DNA from: Undaria pinnatifida
Taxonomy: Eukaryota > Sar > Phaeophyceae > Laminariales > Alariaceae
Reading direction: 5' to 3'
Length of the DNA: 64,000 bases
NCBI GenBank assembly: GCA_012845835.1
Contig: JABAKD010000025.1
Location: 16,801,976 to 16,865,975 of the forward strand
The position numbers were made by a program, and so were the translations under genes. Positions 35,631 through 45,974 of the stretch are shown here, piece after piece. The number at the start of each line of letters is the position of its first letter. Positions within the stretch are counted from its first letter, which is position 1. The notes under the pieces are model-generated. The model searched no databases and was not told the origin of the DNA. It worked only from the letters and a program-made list of their open reading frames with translations.

Positions 35631-35941
35631 TAGGGCTTTGAATTGGCGCGACTTAAGTCACCAACTAGATATTAGTCGGGCTAGTGGTTAGTCGCTTCTC
35701 GAAGGTGCCGACTATCCGACTTGTTTGGTTTCCATATTTTAAGGTAGGGTTGTTTGATGCGGAATCTTTTCTTTTTTTTGGGCGCGCCCCCCCCCGGCAT
35801 GTTGGCTCGCGACGTAAGTCGGAAAATCGGCGCGCCATCAGCTGGATTCGCCTGCCGACTTGCCGACTAAATTCAGCTAGTTGGCTAGCGGCACCTACAG
35901 ATTAGTTACTGGTCGTGAAATCCTGCCGACTCATAGCTCTA
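35631..35941 (-). mobile_element. hAT-type MITE beside exon D acceptor
   Basis: The 311-bp element starts TAGGGCTTTGAATTGGCGCG and ends CCGACTCATAGCTCTA. Flanks GTAATTGC and GTAATGGC are a 7/8 matching target duplication. Its interior has the GACTTGCCGACT palindromes of the family. It sits about 10-50 bp upstream of the exon D splice acceptor. Confidence 0.8.
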
Positions 35942-36109
35942 GTAATGGCCGTCAAGTTGTGTTGCGTTCTTTTCGGTTCGCGGAGCGACATAAAATGCGG
36001 CTTCAGCGGTCTCGAAAAGGGGGCCTATTTTTGGCGCCGTGTGCATTAGAAACTCGCTTTCGCTTGAAATGGGATAACACGGTACGCAACAGACTACATC
36101 AATACTAAG

Positions 36110-36385
36110 GATGCATGCTACGGTAGAGATGCACCATTGTGATTATTTTGAGACTTCTGGCTTGAGCTCTAACACCAGACCTTAAAAAATGATTTTTGAG
36201 AAGAAGAAAAAAACGCAAGCCGATGAACAATCTCATATGGTCTAGGTATAAACAGACAATAAAAAATATTGCTGAAACAAAACCGGTATTCCAATGATTT
36301 TGGGTTCAGGAGCCCCGTCATTCGGGAAGCGATTTCGGCAAAAATCGGTATACCTTAATGTGTCTATCGTAGCACGCTTGACCAT
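36110..36385. mobile_element. CTACGATAG-end MITE copy
   Basis: GCATGCTACGGTAGAGATGC and TCTATCGTAGCACGC ends enclose AAGCCGATGAACAATCTCAT. It lies in the intron between exons O and D. Confidence 0.6.
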
Positions 36386-36442
36386 TAAACACACTACCAT
36401 ATAATGGAAACATCACACCAACCAAACACCACACCATCCTAC

Positions 36443-36536
36443 CATCATTGCGCACTCCACGATCGGAGCCCCAACGCAGAAGGACAGGAGGTCGGCGACG
36501 CAGGAGTAAAGATAAGACGGCATGTAGCCGTGTTCT
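36443..36536 (-). CDS. Exon O, Cys-containing membrane segment
   Basis: The acceptor is TCGCTTGCAG and the donor ATGATG|GTAGGA. The 94-base block reads EHGYMPSYLYSCVADLLSFC and VGAPIVECAMM. The start phase 2 fits exon N exactly. The hydrophobic stretch with three Cys is probably membrane-embedded. Confidence 0.7.
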
Positions 36537-37391
36537 CTGCAAGCGAAAGAGAAAATCGAATAAACAATCGCGCGAGATGGACGATGTAGTAAGCTCCCTG
36601 CAAGAAACCGAAGAAAATCATATACACGATCGACCTCGAAGTAAGTTGCCTGCAAGCAAAAGAACCACAGAAGATAAAACAAACCACCACCGATCACGTG
36701 CAAGCAAAATAAAAAATAAAAAAAACAGAAGAAAAATCGAACACATCACAAAGTACGATCGACTACGTACGAGGCAACGCGGAGTGCAACCGTTCTCTCT
36801 GCAAGGAAAAAAGAAAAATCGAAGACAACGGAAAACCACGATAGATCACGCAATAAGAATACATAGTGGTATGATAGATCTCGGACGACACATGCTAACG
36901 GCGGATAACCCATAAGTGACAGCAATAATCCCGAGAAATCGGCTCGCCACCGGCAAATCACGGGTACGGCACTTGATTATTGCTAAACAATGATGGTTAA
37001 CCAACAACGATTCATTAAAAAAAAAAATGATATTTGCCCAACAACGAAAGAGCGTCTTCCCTGCAAGCAAAATAAACATCGAAGGAAGTTGAAAAAAAAG
37101 CACGAGCGATCACGTAACAACGAAAACAACAGCATCCACAAACCACAGCCACCAGCTACAGCAACAGCAGCAGCAGCAACAGCCGCAACAGAACCGTAGC
37201 AACGACAACCCACACCCAACACCAAACCCTAACCCAAACCCACACTCGAGCCTCGAAACCCAAAGTCCTCGCCCCCAACTCCAATTCCACACTCATACCC
37301 CATACCCCGTCCAACCATGCCCCTTAACCCCACCCCCACCCCCACCCCCACAACTACCCCCAACCCCATCCCAACCCCAACCAAAACTCGC

Positions 37392-37489
37392 CTGAGAACC
37401 CAGGGTAAGAAGATGGCTGGTACGTGCGGCGTCAGCTTGAAAGCCGCGGGTTCCATTGCCGCCAAAACCAGCAGCTGGAAGCCTGTCGC
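37392..37489 (-). CDS. Exon N, with GC donor
   Basis: The acceptor is CCCCCTGCAG and the donor is CTCAG|GCGAGT, a GC-AG type site. The block reads ATGFQLLVLAAMEPAAFKL and TPHVPAIFLPWVL. It leaves two bases that combine with the first base of exon O to give Arg. Downstream intron sequence is G-rich on the minus strand. Confidence 0.7.
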
Positions 37490-37539
37490 CTGCAGGGGGG
37501 CGGGGGTCGTCATAGAAAAAACAGTTTGCAATCAATCCA

Positions 37540-37800
37540 GCAAACAACTCAAACAAACATCAAACAGACAACAAAACAAAAAACAAGCAAGCAAACGAAC
37601 CAACAAACAAACATTAAACAGACAAACGAAACAAACAAACAAGCAAACAAACAAAACAGACAAGCAAGCAAGCTAACAAACAAAAAAAAACAAGCAAACT
37701 AACAAACAAACAAAACAAACAAAACAAACAAACAAACAAAACAAACAAACAAAAAAAACGAGCAAACAAAGCAAAACAAACAAAACAAACACTGACACCT
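37540..37800. repeat. (AAAC)n simple repeat
   Basis: ACAAACAAACAAACAAAACA over ~260 bp upstream of exon N in gene orientation. Confidence 0.9.
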
Positions 37801-37844
37801 TTCGATAACGAGATGGAAAGGTCCCGGAGGCGATAGCACGCTAC

Positions 37845-38175
37845 GATAGAGTTAAAACTTTTTGCCGCTACGTTTTCTGAATGTCGAGGCTCCTTAACGC
37901 CTTTGCAACTGGAAACCCGTTCTCGGGGACATAATGACTTGGATATAATATAGACAAGGGTTTTCGGGCTCCAAAGGGGTTAACCCAAAGCCGTCGATAT
38001 TTCATTCATATTTTACAACATGTTTCGCTGTATACCTAGGCCAAGTGATTGTTCCTCGGGTATAGAGCACTTACATTTTTCCTAGATCAGTTTTTGGATG
38101 ACGTATTTGATACAGAGCCCCTCAAGTGGGAAGCCTCAGCAAGGAAACGGTGCACCTCTGCCGTAGCATGCGTCT
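37845..38175. mobile_element. CTACGATAG-end MITE copy
   Basis: GCACGCTACGATAGAGTT and CACCTCTGCCGTAGCATGC ends. It is adjacent to the GGGTC element at 38188. Confidence 0.55.
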
Positions 38176-38187
38176 GATCCAACAAAA

Positions 38188-38410
38188 ATCAGGGCTTTCA
38201 CGGGTCATCACCGGCCCGCGCGTCGGGTCAAGAGGTTTTCAAAAACTCGCGGGTTGCGTCGGGTCGGGGCAGGAGATGTTCGAAACCTCACGGGTCAGGT
38301 CGTGTCGGATCAGGACGTCTTCGAATCTCACGGGGCGGGTCGGGTCACCATCATCCTGACCCGACCCGACACGAGAAAGGTGACCCCCGACCCGTAAAAA
38401 GAGCCGTGAC
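38188..38410. repeat. GGGTC-family element copy
   Basis: CAGGGCTTTCACGGGTCATC at the left, three GGGTC...TTTTCAAAAACTCG units, and GACCCGTAAAAAGAGCCGTG at the right. Confidence 0.7.
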
Positions 38411-38649
38411 AATTTAGGCAGCCCATCAACCATCTAAGTGCTAACATCAACAAACCTTTTGGAAACTCATCAACCATCTAACTGCTGGCAATCAACCAAC
38501 CAACCCATTAACCGAGGAAGTTACTGTTTACCCTGACCCCCGATACGACCCGCGAGAAGTGATTCAACCCTTGAAAAGCCCTGAAAAAAAGACGACTAAA
38601 GCGTCGGCCAGACCAAACGACCCGGCCCGCTGGAGTAAGATATCAGAAC

Positions 38650-39445
38650 CGGTAAATCTGTGATTCGGTACGACTTAAGTCACAAATGAATTATTAGCCG
38701 GCCTAATAGTCATTTCCCGGAGCTGCCGAATATAATATCCAACTTATTGGGTTTCCATACGTGTAAAAAGGATGGCTTAATGCGGGATGCATGTTTTTCA
38801 TTAATTGGGCGGGGCTCGTCGGCCGGGCGGGGCTAATTAGGCTCGCTTCGCTCGCCTGTCTGAAGTCAGCAAGGCAGCTGGCCATCAGCTGGACTCGCCC
38901 GCCGACTTGCCGACTGAAGCCAGCTGGTTGGCTAGCGGCACCCGATTGATTATAAGTCACGAAATCCTACCGACTCACAGTTCTAGCTAACAATCAACCA
39001 ACCAAACTATCGTTCACCCTGCCCACCGATCCGACCAATGCAGAAGTGATCCGACTCGTGAAAAGCCCTGAAAAAAAAATACGACGAAAGCGTCGGCCAC
39101 ACTAAACGACCCGACCCGCTGGGCTAGGGTATCAGAATCGGTGAAGTTGTGAGTCGGTACGAATTAAGGCACCAACTAGCTATTAGTCGGGTTAATAGTT
39201 AGTCATATCCTGGAGGTGCCGACTACCCGACTTATTGGGTTTCCATCGTACGTGTAAAAAGGTCTGTTCAATGCGGGATGCATGTTTTTCTTTCATTGGG
39301 CAGGGCTCGTCGGCCGGGGGGAAGCTATTAATAGTTAGGTTCGCTTCGCTCGCCTGACTTACGTCGGCAAGTCGGCTAGTCATCAGCTGGATTCGCCCGC
39401 CGACTTGTCGACAAAAGTCAGCTAGTTGGCTGGCGGCACCTAGCT
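38650..39445. repeat. Tandem duplication containing two hAT-type MITEs
   Basis: Two units (about 38489-38990 and 38991-39450) share flanking DNA (TGAAAAGCCCTGAAAAAAA, CGGCCAGACCAAACGACCCG-like) and each holds one MITE with CTGTGATTCGGTACGACTTA-like ends. The second MITE is truncated on its right side. Confidence 0.7.
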
Positions 39446-39499
39446 TTTGTTCCCTGAGGCCAACCAACAAACGAAAACGTCAAGTTAGAAAATAACAAA

Positions 39500-39660
39500 T
39501 GGCCCGAAAACGTGCTTCTTGACCATTTTTTTTTGTCATTTTCGTACCATGGGTTGGCCTTGGAGTGTAACGTTCGACGGTTTCAATACTATTATTATTG
39601 TTTTCGTACCCAAATCCTGCCCAACCAAAGTTGGTACATCGCAAACATCCTAATACAGTT
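39500..39660. repeat. GGTTGGCCTTGGAGTGT repeat
   Basis: GTTCGACGGTTTCAATAC and CCCAACCAAAGTTGGTACAT recur near 16165-16258 and 48790-48905. Confidence 0.6.
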
Positions 39661-40015
39661 GGAATGTCACGTGCGTTCGCGGTTACTGTTGCATACAATG
39701 ATCCTATTAACGTCAGCTATGAGGTCGACAAATGTGGGGTCGACACCCATATTTGCAAGCTGCGTAATACATCGGTCGTCCGTTTTCAGTAACTTCTCAT
39801 GAGTCAAAACCTAATATAAAACGACATTGTATTATATTAACAGTCGCCGTACATACCTAGGCCATGGGATACATCGATCGGGTTCAGTCATTTTTTTCTT
39901 CACAGAGTCATGTTTCGGGTGAAAGTAGAGGTACGATACACACAGAGCTCCTCGAGTGAGCAGCCTCAAGAAACCTAGGAGCACATCTACCGCAGAGCAG
40001 GAACCTGCCCCTCAC

Positions 40016-40156
40016 CACGACAAGCTCTAGCGCGAAGGTGATGAGGTAACCCCAGGTGAACCCAAAGGTGATGACCCTGACATAAGTGTTGATGTTCGCC
40101 TTGGTGCCGTCGTACAGCAGGAACGAGTACACGGCTGGGCCCACCAGAGACGCCGC
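40016..40156 (-). CDS. Exon C, membrane helices
   Basis: The acceptor is GTACTGCAG and the donor GTCGTG|GTGAGG. The 141-base block (47 codons, phase 0 on both sides) reads AASLVGPAVYSFLLYDG, TKANINTYVRV and ITFGFTWGYLITFALELVV. Joined to exon E it makes two hydrophobic helices separated by a short polar loop. This is one of the best supported exons because a diverged 5'-edge copy preserves the same peptide. Confidence 0.85.
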
Positions 40157-40512
40157 CTGCAGTACGTCCACAAAAGGTGGCAGTAGGTGTGCGATAGGTT
40201 TAATATACGATCATAGTACGTGCACAGCAGTAGGTGACAGTAGGTGCACAATGGGCTTCAAACGTCGGTCACATCAGATCACTTTACAAATCACATAGAT
40301 CATCTTCCCGGATCTGCATCACCTGTACCAGTTTGGACGGGGCTAAACCCAAGGGTTTGAATGACCTGGACATTTTGTATCACAGCAAGCATACAGTACG
40401 TGCACAGTAGGTGTAGAGGTGGCGTACAATAGGTGTACAGTGCTAGTTCAGTATGTGTGCAGTAGGTTTACAGTGAGGTGTACAGCAGTAGGTGTGTGTA
40501 CAGTATTTGCAA

Positions 40513-40594
40513 AGGTGTTGATGTTGGCCTTGGTAGCGTCGTACAGCAGAAACGTAAACACGGCGAGACCCAGCAGAGAAGCCGCCTCCAATAG
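40513..40594 (-). repeat. Exon C 5'-edge copy
   Basis: The minus strand reads LLEAASLLGLAVFTFLLYD and ATKANINTF, closely matching the start of exon C. It lies upstream of that exon and stops before its second half. The flanks carry recurrent short GTGCACAGTAGGTG-like repeats (about 40170-40720). Confidence 0.75.
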
Positions 40595-40728
40595 GTTCAC
40601 AGTAGGTGACAGCAGGAGTACAGTATGTGTAGGGTAGGAGTACAGTAGTTTACAGATGTGTACAGCAGCAGTTCAGTAGTGGCACAATAAGAGTACAGTA
40701 AGTGTACGGCGGCAACACTCAACAGCAG

Positions 40729-41522
40729 TCCCGCGCGACGCCTAAAGAGCGCAAGGTACTAATCCCGAGGCGCAGAGCTAGGCGCCAACTAAACAATAAC
40801 CACAACCAACCAATCGATCGATCGATCCACCAACACTAGTCAACAATCAGGTATTAAACCAATCAACCAATCAATAACCCTATCAACAAATCCATCTATC
40901 AGCCAACCAATCACAATTAACCAGCACCAAATCAACCAATCAACCAATCAATAACCCTATCAACAAATCCATCTATCAGCCAACCAATCACAATTAACCA
41001 GCACCAAATCAACCAATCAACCAATTAGTCTAACCATCAAGCAATCAAGCAATCAACCCATCACGCAACCAAACAACAAATCAACCAACCAATCAACTGC
41101 TTGTTCCACCAACCAACCAACCACAACAAACTGCCAGTCAACGACACTTCGGACAGATCCTGATCTAGATCATATAGATCATATAGATCATATAGCTACC
41201 GTTGTCAGATATTGTAGAGGATCTGAATATGTGGAGTACAGATCCAACACCGGAAGAATGAGCTAGATCATACAGATCGTACGGCTCCCACCCGGCAACA
41301 TGAGCTAGACCGTACAGATCTTCCTGAAATACCTAGATCTTCACGTGGGGATCGATGATCTACCCGGCACGTGCAACCAACCCATCAACCAACCTATCCA
41401 CAAAATAATCCACAAACCAAGCTACACCAATCACCTGCTTACCACAACGCTCGCGACAAAGCTTTCCGGCAGCCCCCTGTTGCGCCTGAAGAGAGCAAAG
41501 ACGCTCATCTCAAGGCGCATTG
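40729..41522 (-). repeat. Exon E 3'-edge copies
   Basis: Copies at about 41443-41522 and 40729-40775 match the LALFRRNMGLL end of exon E: the first reads FALFRRNRGL, the second APRD-stop-YLALFRRR. The space between (40800-41150) is CAAC/CAAT simple repeat, and 41150-41365 belongs to the GATC-rich repeat family. Confidence 0.7.
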
Positions 41523-41743
41523 ACAAGCAACAACCAGACTAATAACCCAATCGACCGACCAACCACCCAACCAATCACAAATATCCATCATCCAACCACT
41601 CAATCAGCCACGCAGTCAACCATTTAACCAACCAATCACTCAATAAATCAACCCATTACCAAAAAAACACTTACCAGGGTACATACTAAGAGTGCACCTC
41701 TATGCCAGTCGCTGTCGTTATGTTTCTTTCATGGAAAACTCAC

Positions 41744-41867
41744 CAGCAGCCCCATGTTCCGCCTGAAAAGAGCGAGGTACTCATCCCGAGGTGCATTATT
41801 CGGCGACACGGCCAGAAACGCTCCTGCCGTTGCGAGGGTAGCCGACCACGCCAGCCGAGAACAGGAC
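41744..41867 (-). CDS. Exon E, first membrane segment
   Basis: The acceptor is TTATGCATGTCAG after a T-rich tract and the donor CTGCTG|GTGAGT is strong. The block reads SCSRLAWSATLATAGAFLAV, then SPNNAPRDEYLALFRRNMGLL. The LAWSATLATAGAFLAV stretch is a plausible membrane helix, and the end runs into a second helix continued in exon C. Two 3'-edge copies lie downstream. Confidence 0.8.
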
Positions 41868-41936
41868 CTGACATGCATAATACATAAATAAACAAAAAAT
41901 TACGAGAGGGCGGTATCCGAAACAATCTCCAATACC

Positions 41937-42513
41937 TAGAGCTGTGAGTCGATAGGATTTCACGATTAATAACTAGTCGGTAAGTGCCGCTAGCTAACTA
42001 ATTGGCTATGGTCGGAAAGTCGGCAAGCGAGCCAGCTGATGGCCGGCCGGCTTGCCGACTCAAGTCAAACGAATGAACCGAGGCTAACTAGCTTCCCCCG
42101 ACCGAAGGGCCCCCCGCCCAAAGAAAGGCATCCCGCAATGAACTATCCTTCCTACAAGCATGGAAACCCGATAACTCGGAAAATCAGCACCTCCGGGAAA
42201 CGAGTCAGACGAATAACGAGTCGGTAGGTGTCGCTAGCCAACTAGCTGAATTTAGTCGGCAAGTCACCGGGCGAAGCCAGCTGATGGCCAGCCGACTTGC
42301 CGACTTAAGTCAGGCGAGCGAAGCAAGCCGAACTAGCTTCCTCCGGCCGAAGGGCCCTCGCCCAATAAGAAAAAAAGCATCCCGCATTGAACAATCCTTC
42401 CTACAAGTATGGAAACTTAATAAGTCGAATAGTCGGCACCTCCGGGAAGCGACTAATTAGTAGTCCGACTAATAACTCGTTGGTACCTTAAGTCGTGCCG
42501 ACTCCCAGCTCTA
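41937..42513. mobile_element. Two adjacent hAT-type MITE copies
   Basis: The stretch begins TAGAGCTGTGAGTCGATAGG and ends GTGCCGACTCCCAGCTCTA. A repeat of the internal GTCGGTAGGTGTCGCTAGCC block near 42216 shows two copies fused head to tail. Confidence 0.7.
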
Positions 42514-42737
42514 ACAAACGACGTATAAATAGTTGAAAGTTGGAATGGTGTGGGGTTTTTTTCGCAGTAGCACAAGCGAAGAAAATAGCAAGCTTACTGG
42601 GTCAAATCCTACAACACAACGGAACAAGGCCGACAACGCCACCTCAAATCTTTACAAACCTTAGGGTGAGCGTTTTGGGAGGGCCTCCGTCGGTCTTGCG
42701 ACCGTAATCCAACACCTGAACAGCAAAAATCGAGCAT

Positions 42738-43660
42738 CGCTAGGACTGTGAGTTCGCTAGATTTCACGGCTAATTCATAGTTGGGTGGCGAAGGGAGCGA
42801 CCTAACTGGGTACCTCAAAATACAAGCCACGTTTAAATGGGCCTATAGTTCGGCAAAGTGGCTTATTATTGGGACCCAAACTGGCATAAGTCGAAGCGGA
42901 AAACCAAAAAAAAGGCAACCAAACACCTGAACACACGAACTGAACGCTGATTAGAACGGGAATAAAAAATACCTGAACACACAAAACTCAAGGTAAAAAA
43001 CCCGGCAATCAAAAACACCTGAACCACAAAACTTGAGGTAAAAAAACCCGGCTATCGAAAACACCTGAACCCAAACCTGCAGGCAAAAAACAACAAAACT
43101 TCAACACACAAAACTGAAGGAAAACAAAAACAAAATCACAATCACCTGGAACATACAAAACGCTTGGATGTTAACATTGCTAGGACTGCGAGTTGCCTAG
43201 ACCTTCGGGGGCTTCAGAGGGTAAATCATGTCGAAACAAAGTGACCTTGATTACAGAATCGACCACACGATTCAGGCCGGGCCGCTTGGGTAGGCGATGT
43301 ATCCGACCATCAACGTAACGACTCGCGCGACAAGCGTGCAGAGTGGCGGTGCGCACCGTTGTGCCCTCTTTCTGGACGCTTGACAATATATCGCAATCGT
43401 CGTAATTTTGGGAGATACTAATGGGCCCCAAATAGTGCAGTAGCTGTGTGGTGAACGGAGACAACTAACTGACGATAAGTTAAGCAAGCCGAAAGCCAAC
43501 CAAAAAAAGGCAATCAAGCACCTGAACACACAAAACCGTAGAAAACAAACGGCAATCAAACACCTGAAAATACACAAAGCACTTGAGGTTGAATATTGCT
43601 AGAACTGCGACTTGGCTGAACGTCACCGCTGGTTGCGACCGAAAGCGAGTTTCTAGTTTT
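42738..43660 (-). repeat. Three tandem ~430-bp units with an exon P-like core and 45-bp minisatellite
   Basis: Units start at about 42738, 43175 and 43598 with GCTAGGACTGYGAGTT. Each is followed on the plus strand by repeats of a ~45-bp motif containing CACCTGAACACACAAAAC. On the minus strand that motif reads TTTTGTGTGTTCAG|GTGTTTG, an exon end plus donor repeated many times. The middle unit also carries an open frame (43180-43464, minus) without clear splice signals. Confidence 0.6.
43564..43598 (-). CDS. Exon P (candidate small exon)
   Basis: A 35-base block reading QYSTSSALCIF ends TTTTCAG|GTGTTTG. It would carry phase 0 from exon H to phase 2 required by exon E. The acceptor (GTTCTAG) is weak and was picked to fit the phase. 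The multiplied TTTTGTGTGTTCAG|GTG motif downstream fits a 3'-edge array of this exon. Confidence 0.25.
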
Positions 43661-43804
43661 GATAGCCCCTAAAAACAGCGACCCACCAACGAACACAAGT
43701 TGAATACAGCTACACGTACAAATATCCCGCTGCGTAAGTTCCTAGCGACAGCATGTATACCCTCTGCAGTTAATTTGTGGCCAAGTTCGAGGAAGACGAT
43801 ACAC

Positions 43805-43855
43805 CTTAACGCTGTAATCGAGGTCGACGAGAGATGCCCTGGCCTGCTGCGAACA
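43805..43855 (-). repeat. Exon H 3'-edge copy with intact GT donor
   Basis: The block reads QQARASLVDLDYSVK followed by GTGTAT, matching QQARTSLLDLDYSAK of exon H. A hAT-like element (43875-44089) sits between it and the full exon. Confidence 0.65.
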
Positions 43856-43874
43856 CGGAAAATAAGGAATTACC

Positions 43875-44089
43875 CAGCAGGGTTTTCCACGGGTCGCATC
43901 GGGTCAGGAGGACCCGACTCGACCCGACCCAACCCGACCCGACCCGTGAGATTTTGAATCCTTTTGACCCAACTGACCCGACCCATGAGATTTCGAACAC
44001 CTCAAGACTCGACCAAATTCGATCCGAGAGTTTTCGAAGACCACCTGACCCGACCCGCGCGTCAGGTCATGACCCGTGACAAGCCCCTG
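43875..44089. mobile_element. GGGTC-rich hAT-like element with 8-bp target duplication
   Basis: Ends CAGGGTTTTCCACGGGTC and GACCCGTGACAAGCCCCTG are inverted repeats. Flanks GAATTACC (43867-43874) and GAATTAGC (44090-44097) match at 7 of 8. The interior is GACCC pentamer repeats with GAGATTTTG spacers. It lies between exon H and its edge copy. Confidence 0.7.
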
Positions 44090-44150
44090 GAATTAGCTAA
44101 CTCCAAAGTTAATTAAGTGTAAATAATGACCCCCGATATGATATTTATGC

Positions 44151-44292
44151 CTTAGCACTGTAGTCCAGATCGAGGAGAGATGTCCGGGCCTGCTGGGTAG
44201 AGGTGGCCGAGGCACCTGGCTGGGCCAATCGCCGCACAGACCCCGTTCCTCGAACCATCGTCCCCACATGTTGGGAATACCGCTGGGAGTAC
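44151..44292 (-). CDS. Exon H
   Basis: The acceptor is CTCTTGCAG. The block reads YSQRYSQHVGTMVRGTG, then VRRLAQPGASATSTQQA and ends RTSLLDLDYSAK in phase 0. The start phase (2) matches the end of exon I. The donor here reads AAG|GCATAA, a weak GC site, whereas the downstream edge copy (43805) reads AAG|GTGTAT, so the copy's donor may be the one used. A 5'-edge copy is upstream at about 44560-44600. Confidence 0.65.
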
Positions 44293-44559
44293 CTGCAAGA
44301 GGGAGGCGGTGTATGTTGTGTTGTGAGTGTGTGGTGAGGAGGTACTCGATTTATGCATAGCCGTAGTCGTATGACCATAGACCCTCACATCCCTCCAACG
44401 CTGGGACGAAGAACGTCGGATTTTCACCGACCAGGCAGACATCGCGTGCACATAGCACGAACGTTGCGGGGAACAACAAACATCAAAAGTGATCAATAGC
44501 AGGCTTCACGCGCAATGCGCACGACCGTATGATAGCTGTAGGGGCAGCAGCTAGCGCTG

Positions 44560-44600
44560 TTTCTCGTCCCCACCTGCTGCGAATATCGCAGTGGGTACCT
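44560..44600 (-). repeat. Exon H 5'-edge copy
   Basis: The minus strand reads a degenerate YP.RYSQQVGTR equivalent of the exon H start. It lies upstream of the exon in gene orientation and stops about a third of the way through. Confidence 0.6.
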
Positions 44601-44975
44601 TGAGGATGGAGGCGGTTCACGTAGCAATATTATGTGGGGTAATAGGTGTCCAAAGTCCAGAACGATATCTATACAAATACAAAGGTATCCAAAATACCAT
44701 GTACCAGGTACAAATTAAGAAAACCAAACCCAAACCAAACCCAAACCCGAACCAAAACTCCCATCAACCCTCAATTCAAACTCAAGCTCCCCATCAAACG
44801 CAAACCCAGAACAAAAGCCCCCAAACTCAACGTCAAAGCTCAAAAATCAAACAAATGTAAAAGCCAAAGACAAGAAAAAAATCAAACCCACAAGCCGAGC
44901 TCAAAAATCAAATCAAAACTCAAATTCAAGAGTCAATTTCAACCTCGAGAAGTGCATTCAAAAGCTTAAACTTAT

Positions 44976-45604
44976 TCGTAAGCAGTGACGCGATCCAAAT
45001 GGCCATGACTGTGACACACCAAACTCTTCTGTACTTCCGTCGGTCCTAGCCAAAACCAAACCCAACCGCAAAAACAAACCACACAAACAAACAAACATTA
45101 AACCCAGGCACAAATCCAATCTCAAATCTCAAAGCTAAACCGAACTAAAAAAACGTAAAAATCAACCTAGAAAGCTAAATTAACTTATAAAAGCCACAGT
45201 CAAACCAAAGTCAAAGACAAACTCCAAACTCAACGTAATACTCAAAACAACATAATACGGAGTATTCACACCCAAAACTAAAAAAAGAAAAAAAAAAAAG
45301 TCAAACTCAAAACTCAGTTTCAAACTCAAACCCAACCGTAAGCAGTGAAGCGACCCAAGCGGTGGTGGTTATGACCAACGACAAACTCGTGCGTATCTCC
45401 GTCGGTCCAAGCTCCTGCCGAGCAGGCATCGCTAATGTCTCCAAACAATCAACACTCAAAATCAAACCCATCAAAAGACGAATCAAAAGTCAAACTCAAA
45501 AATCAAGGTAAAAATCACAGTCAATTTCGCCCGTATGCAGTGATGTGGTCCAAGTCGCCGTGGTTGTGACCGACAACAAACTCTTCCATATTTCCGTCGG
45601 TCCA
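44976..45604 (-). repeat. Array of exon I 3'-edge copies
   Basis: Copies of the last ~70-100 bases of exon I are at about 45531-45604, 45336-45440 and 44976-45045. All keep a readable TDG.TEEF.VGH.H core. Their donors have decayed to GCGAAA, TTGGGT and ATAAGT and none has the 5' half or an acceptor. The sequence between them is AAACCC-type simple repeat. Confidence 0.8.
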
Positions 45605-45735
45605 AGAAACCAAAAAAAAAACGAAATGTAAATACCAAAAAAAAAAAATAGCCAAGTTCAAAAATGAACCAAAAAAACAAATAAAAACAAAATCAATTGT
45701 AAAAGGTCAAAAGTCAATCCAATTTCCTAACTCAC

Positions 45736-45881
45736 CCATATGCAGTGAGGTGGTCCAAGTGTCCATGGTTATGACCGACCACAAACTCTTCCGTATCTCC
45801 GTCAGTCCATGCTCCCGCCGAGCCGGCGTCGCTAAAGTCCCCGCTTTGCAGCAGTGTTCCCACCAGACCTGCGTGGTAGTC
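45736..45881 (-). CDS. Exon I, His-rich segment
   Basis: The acceptor is GTTGTCGGCAG and the donor TATGG|GTGAGT. The 146-base block reads DYHAGLVGTLLQSGDFSDAG, then WTDGDTEEFVVGHNHGHLDH and ends LTAYG. The His cluster HNHGHLDH could bind metal, which is speculation. Three degenerate copies of its 3' part lie downstream. In the best copy (45531-45604) six of ten differences are synonymous third positions, which supports this reading frame. Confidence 0.8.
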
Positions 45882-45974
45882 CTGCCGACAACGCCAGTGT
45901 GGAGGGAGTTACAGATCCACACGAGGAGTCATTTGCTTTTTGTAATCGTCTTCTACCAGAGAACGGAGACTTAC

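Noticed and set aside
35122-35691. 189-codon plus-strand frame
   Set aside because: Antisense of exon D and of a MITE end; the minus strand has the GTAAGT donor and matching phases.
43180-43464. Minus-strand frame inside the 430-bp tandem units
   Set aside because: No clean acceptor, not shared by the other two units, phase not compatible with H and E without extra assumptions.
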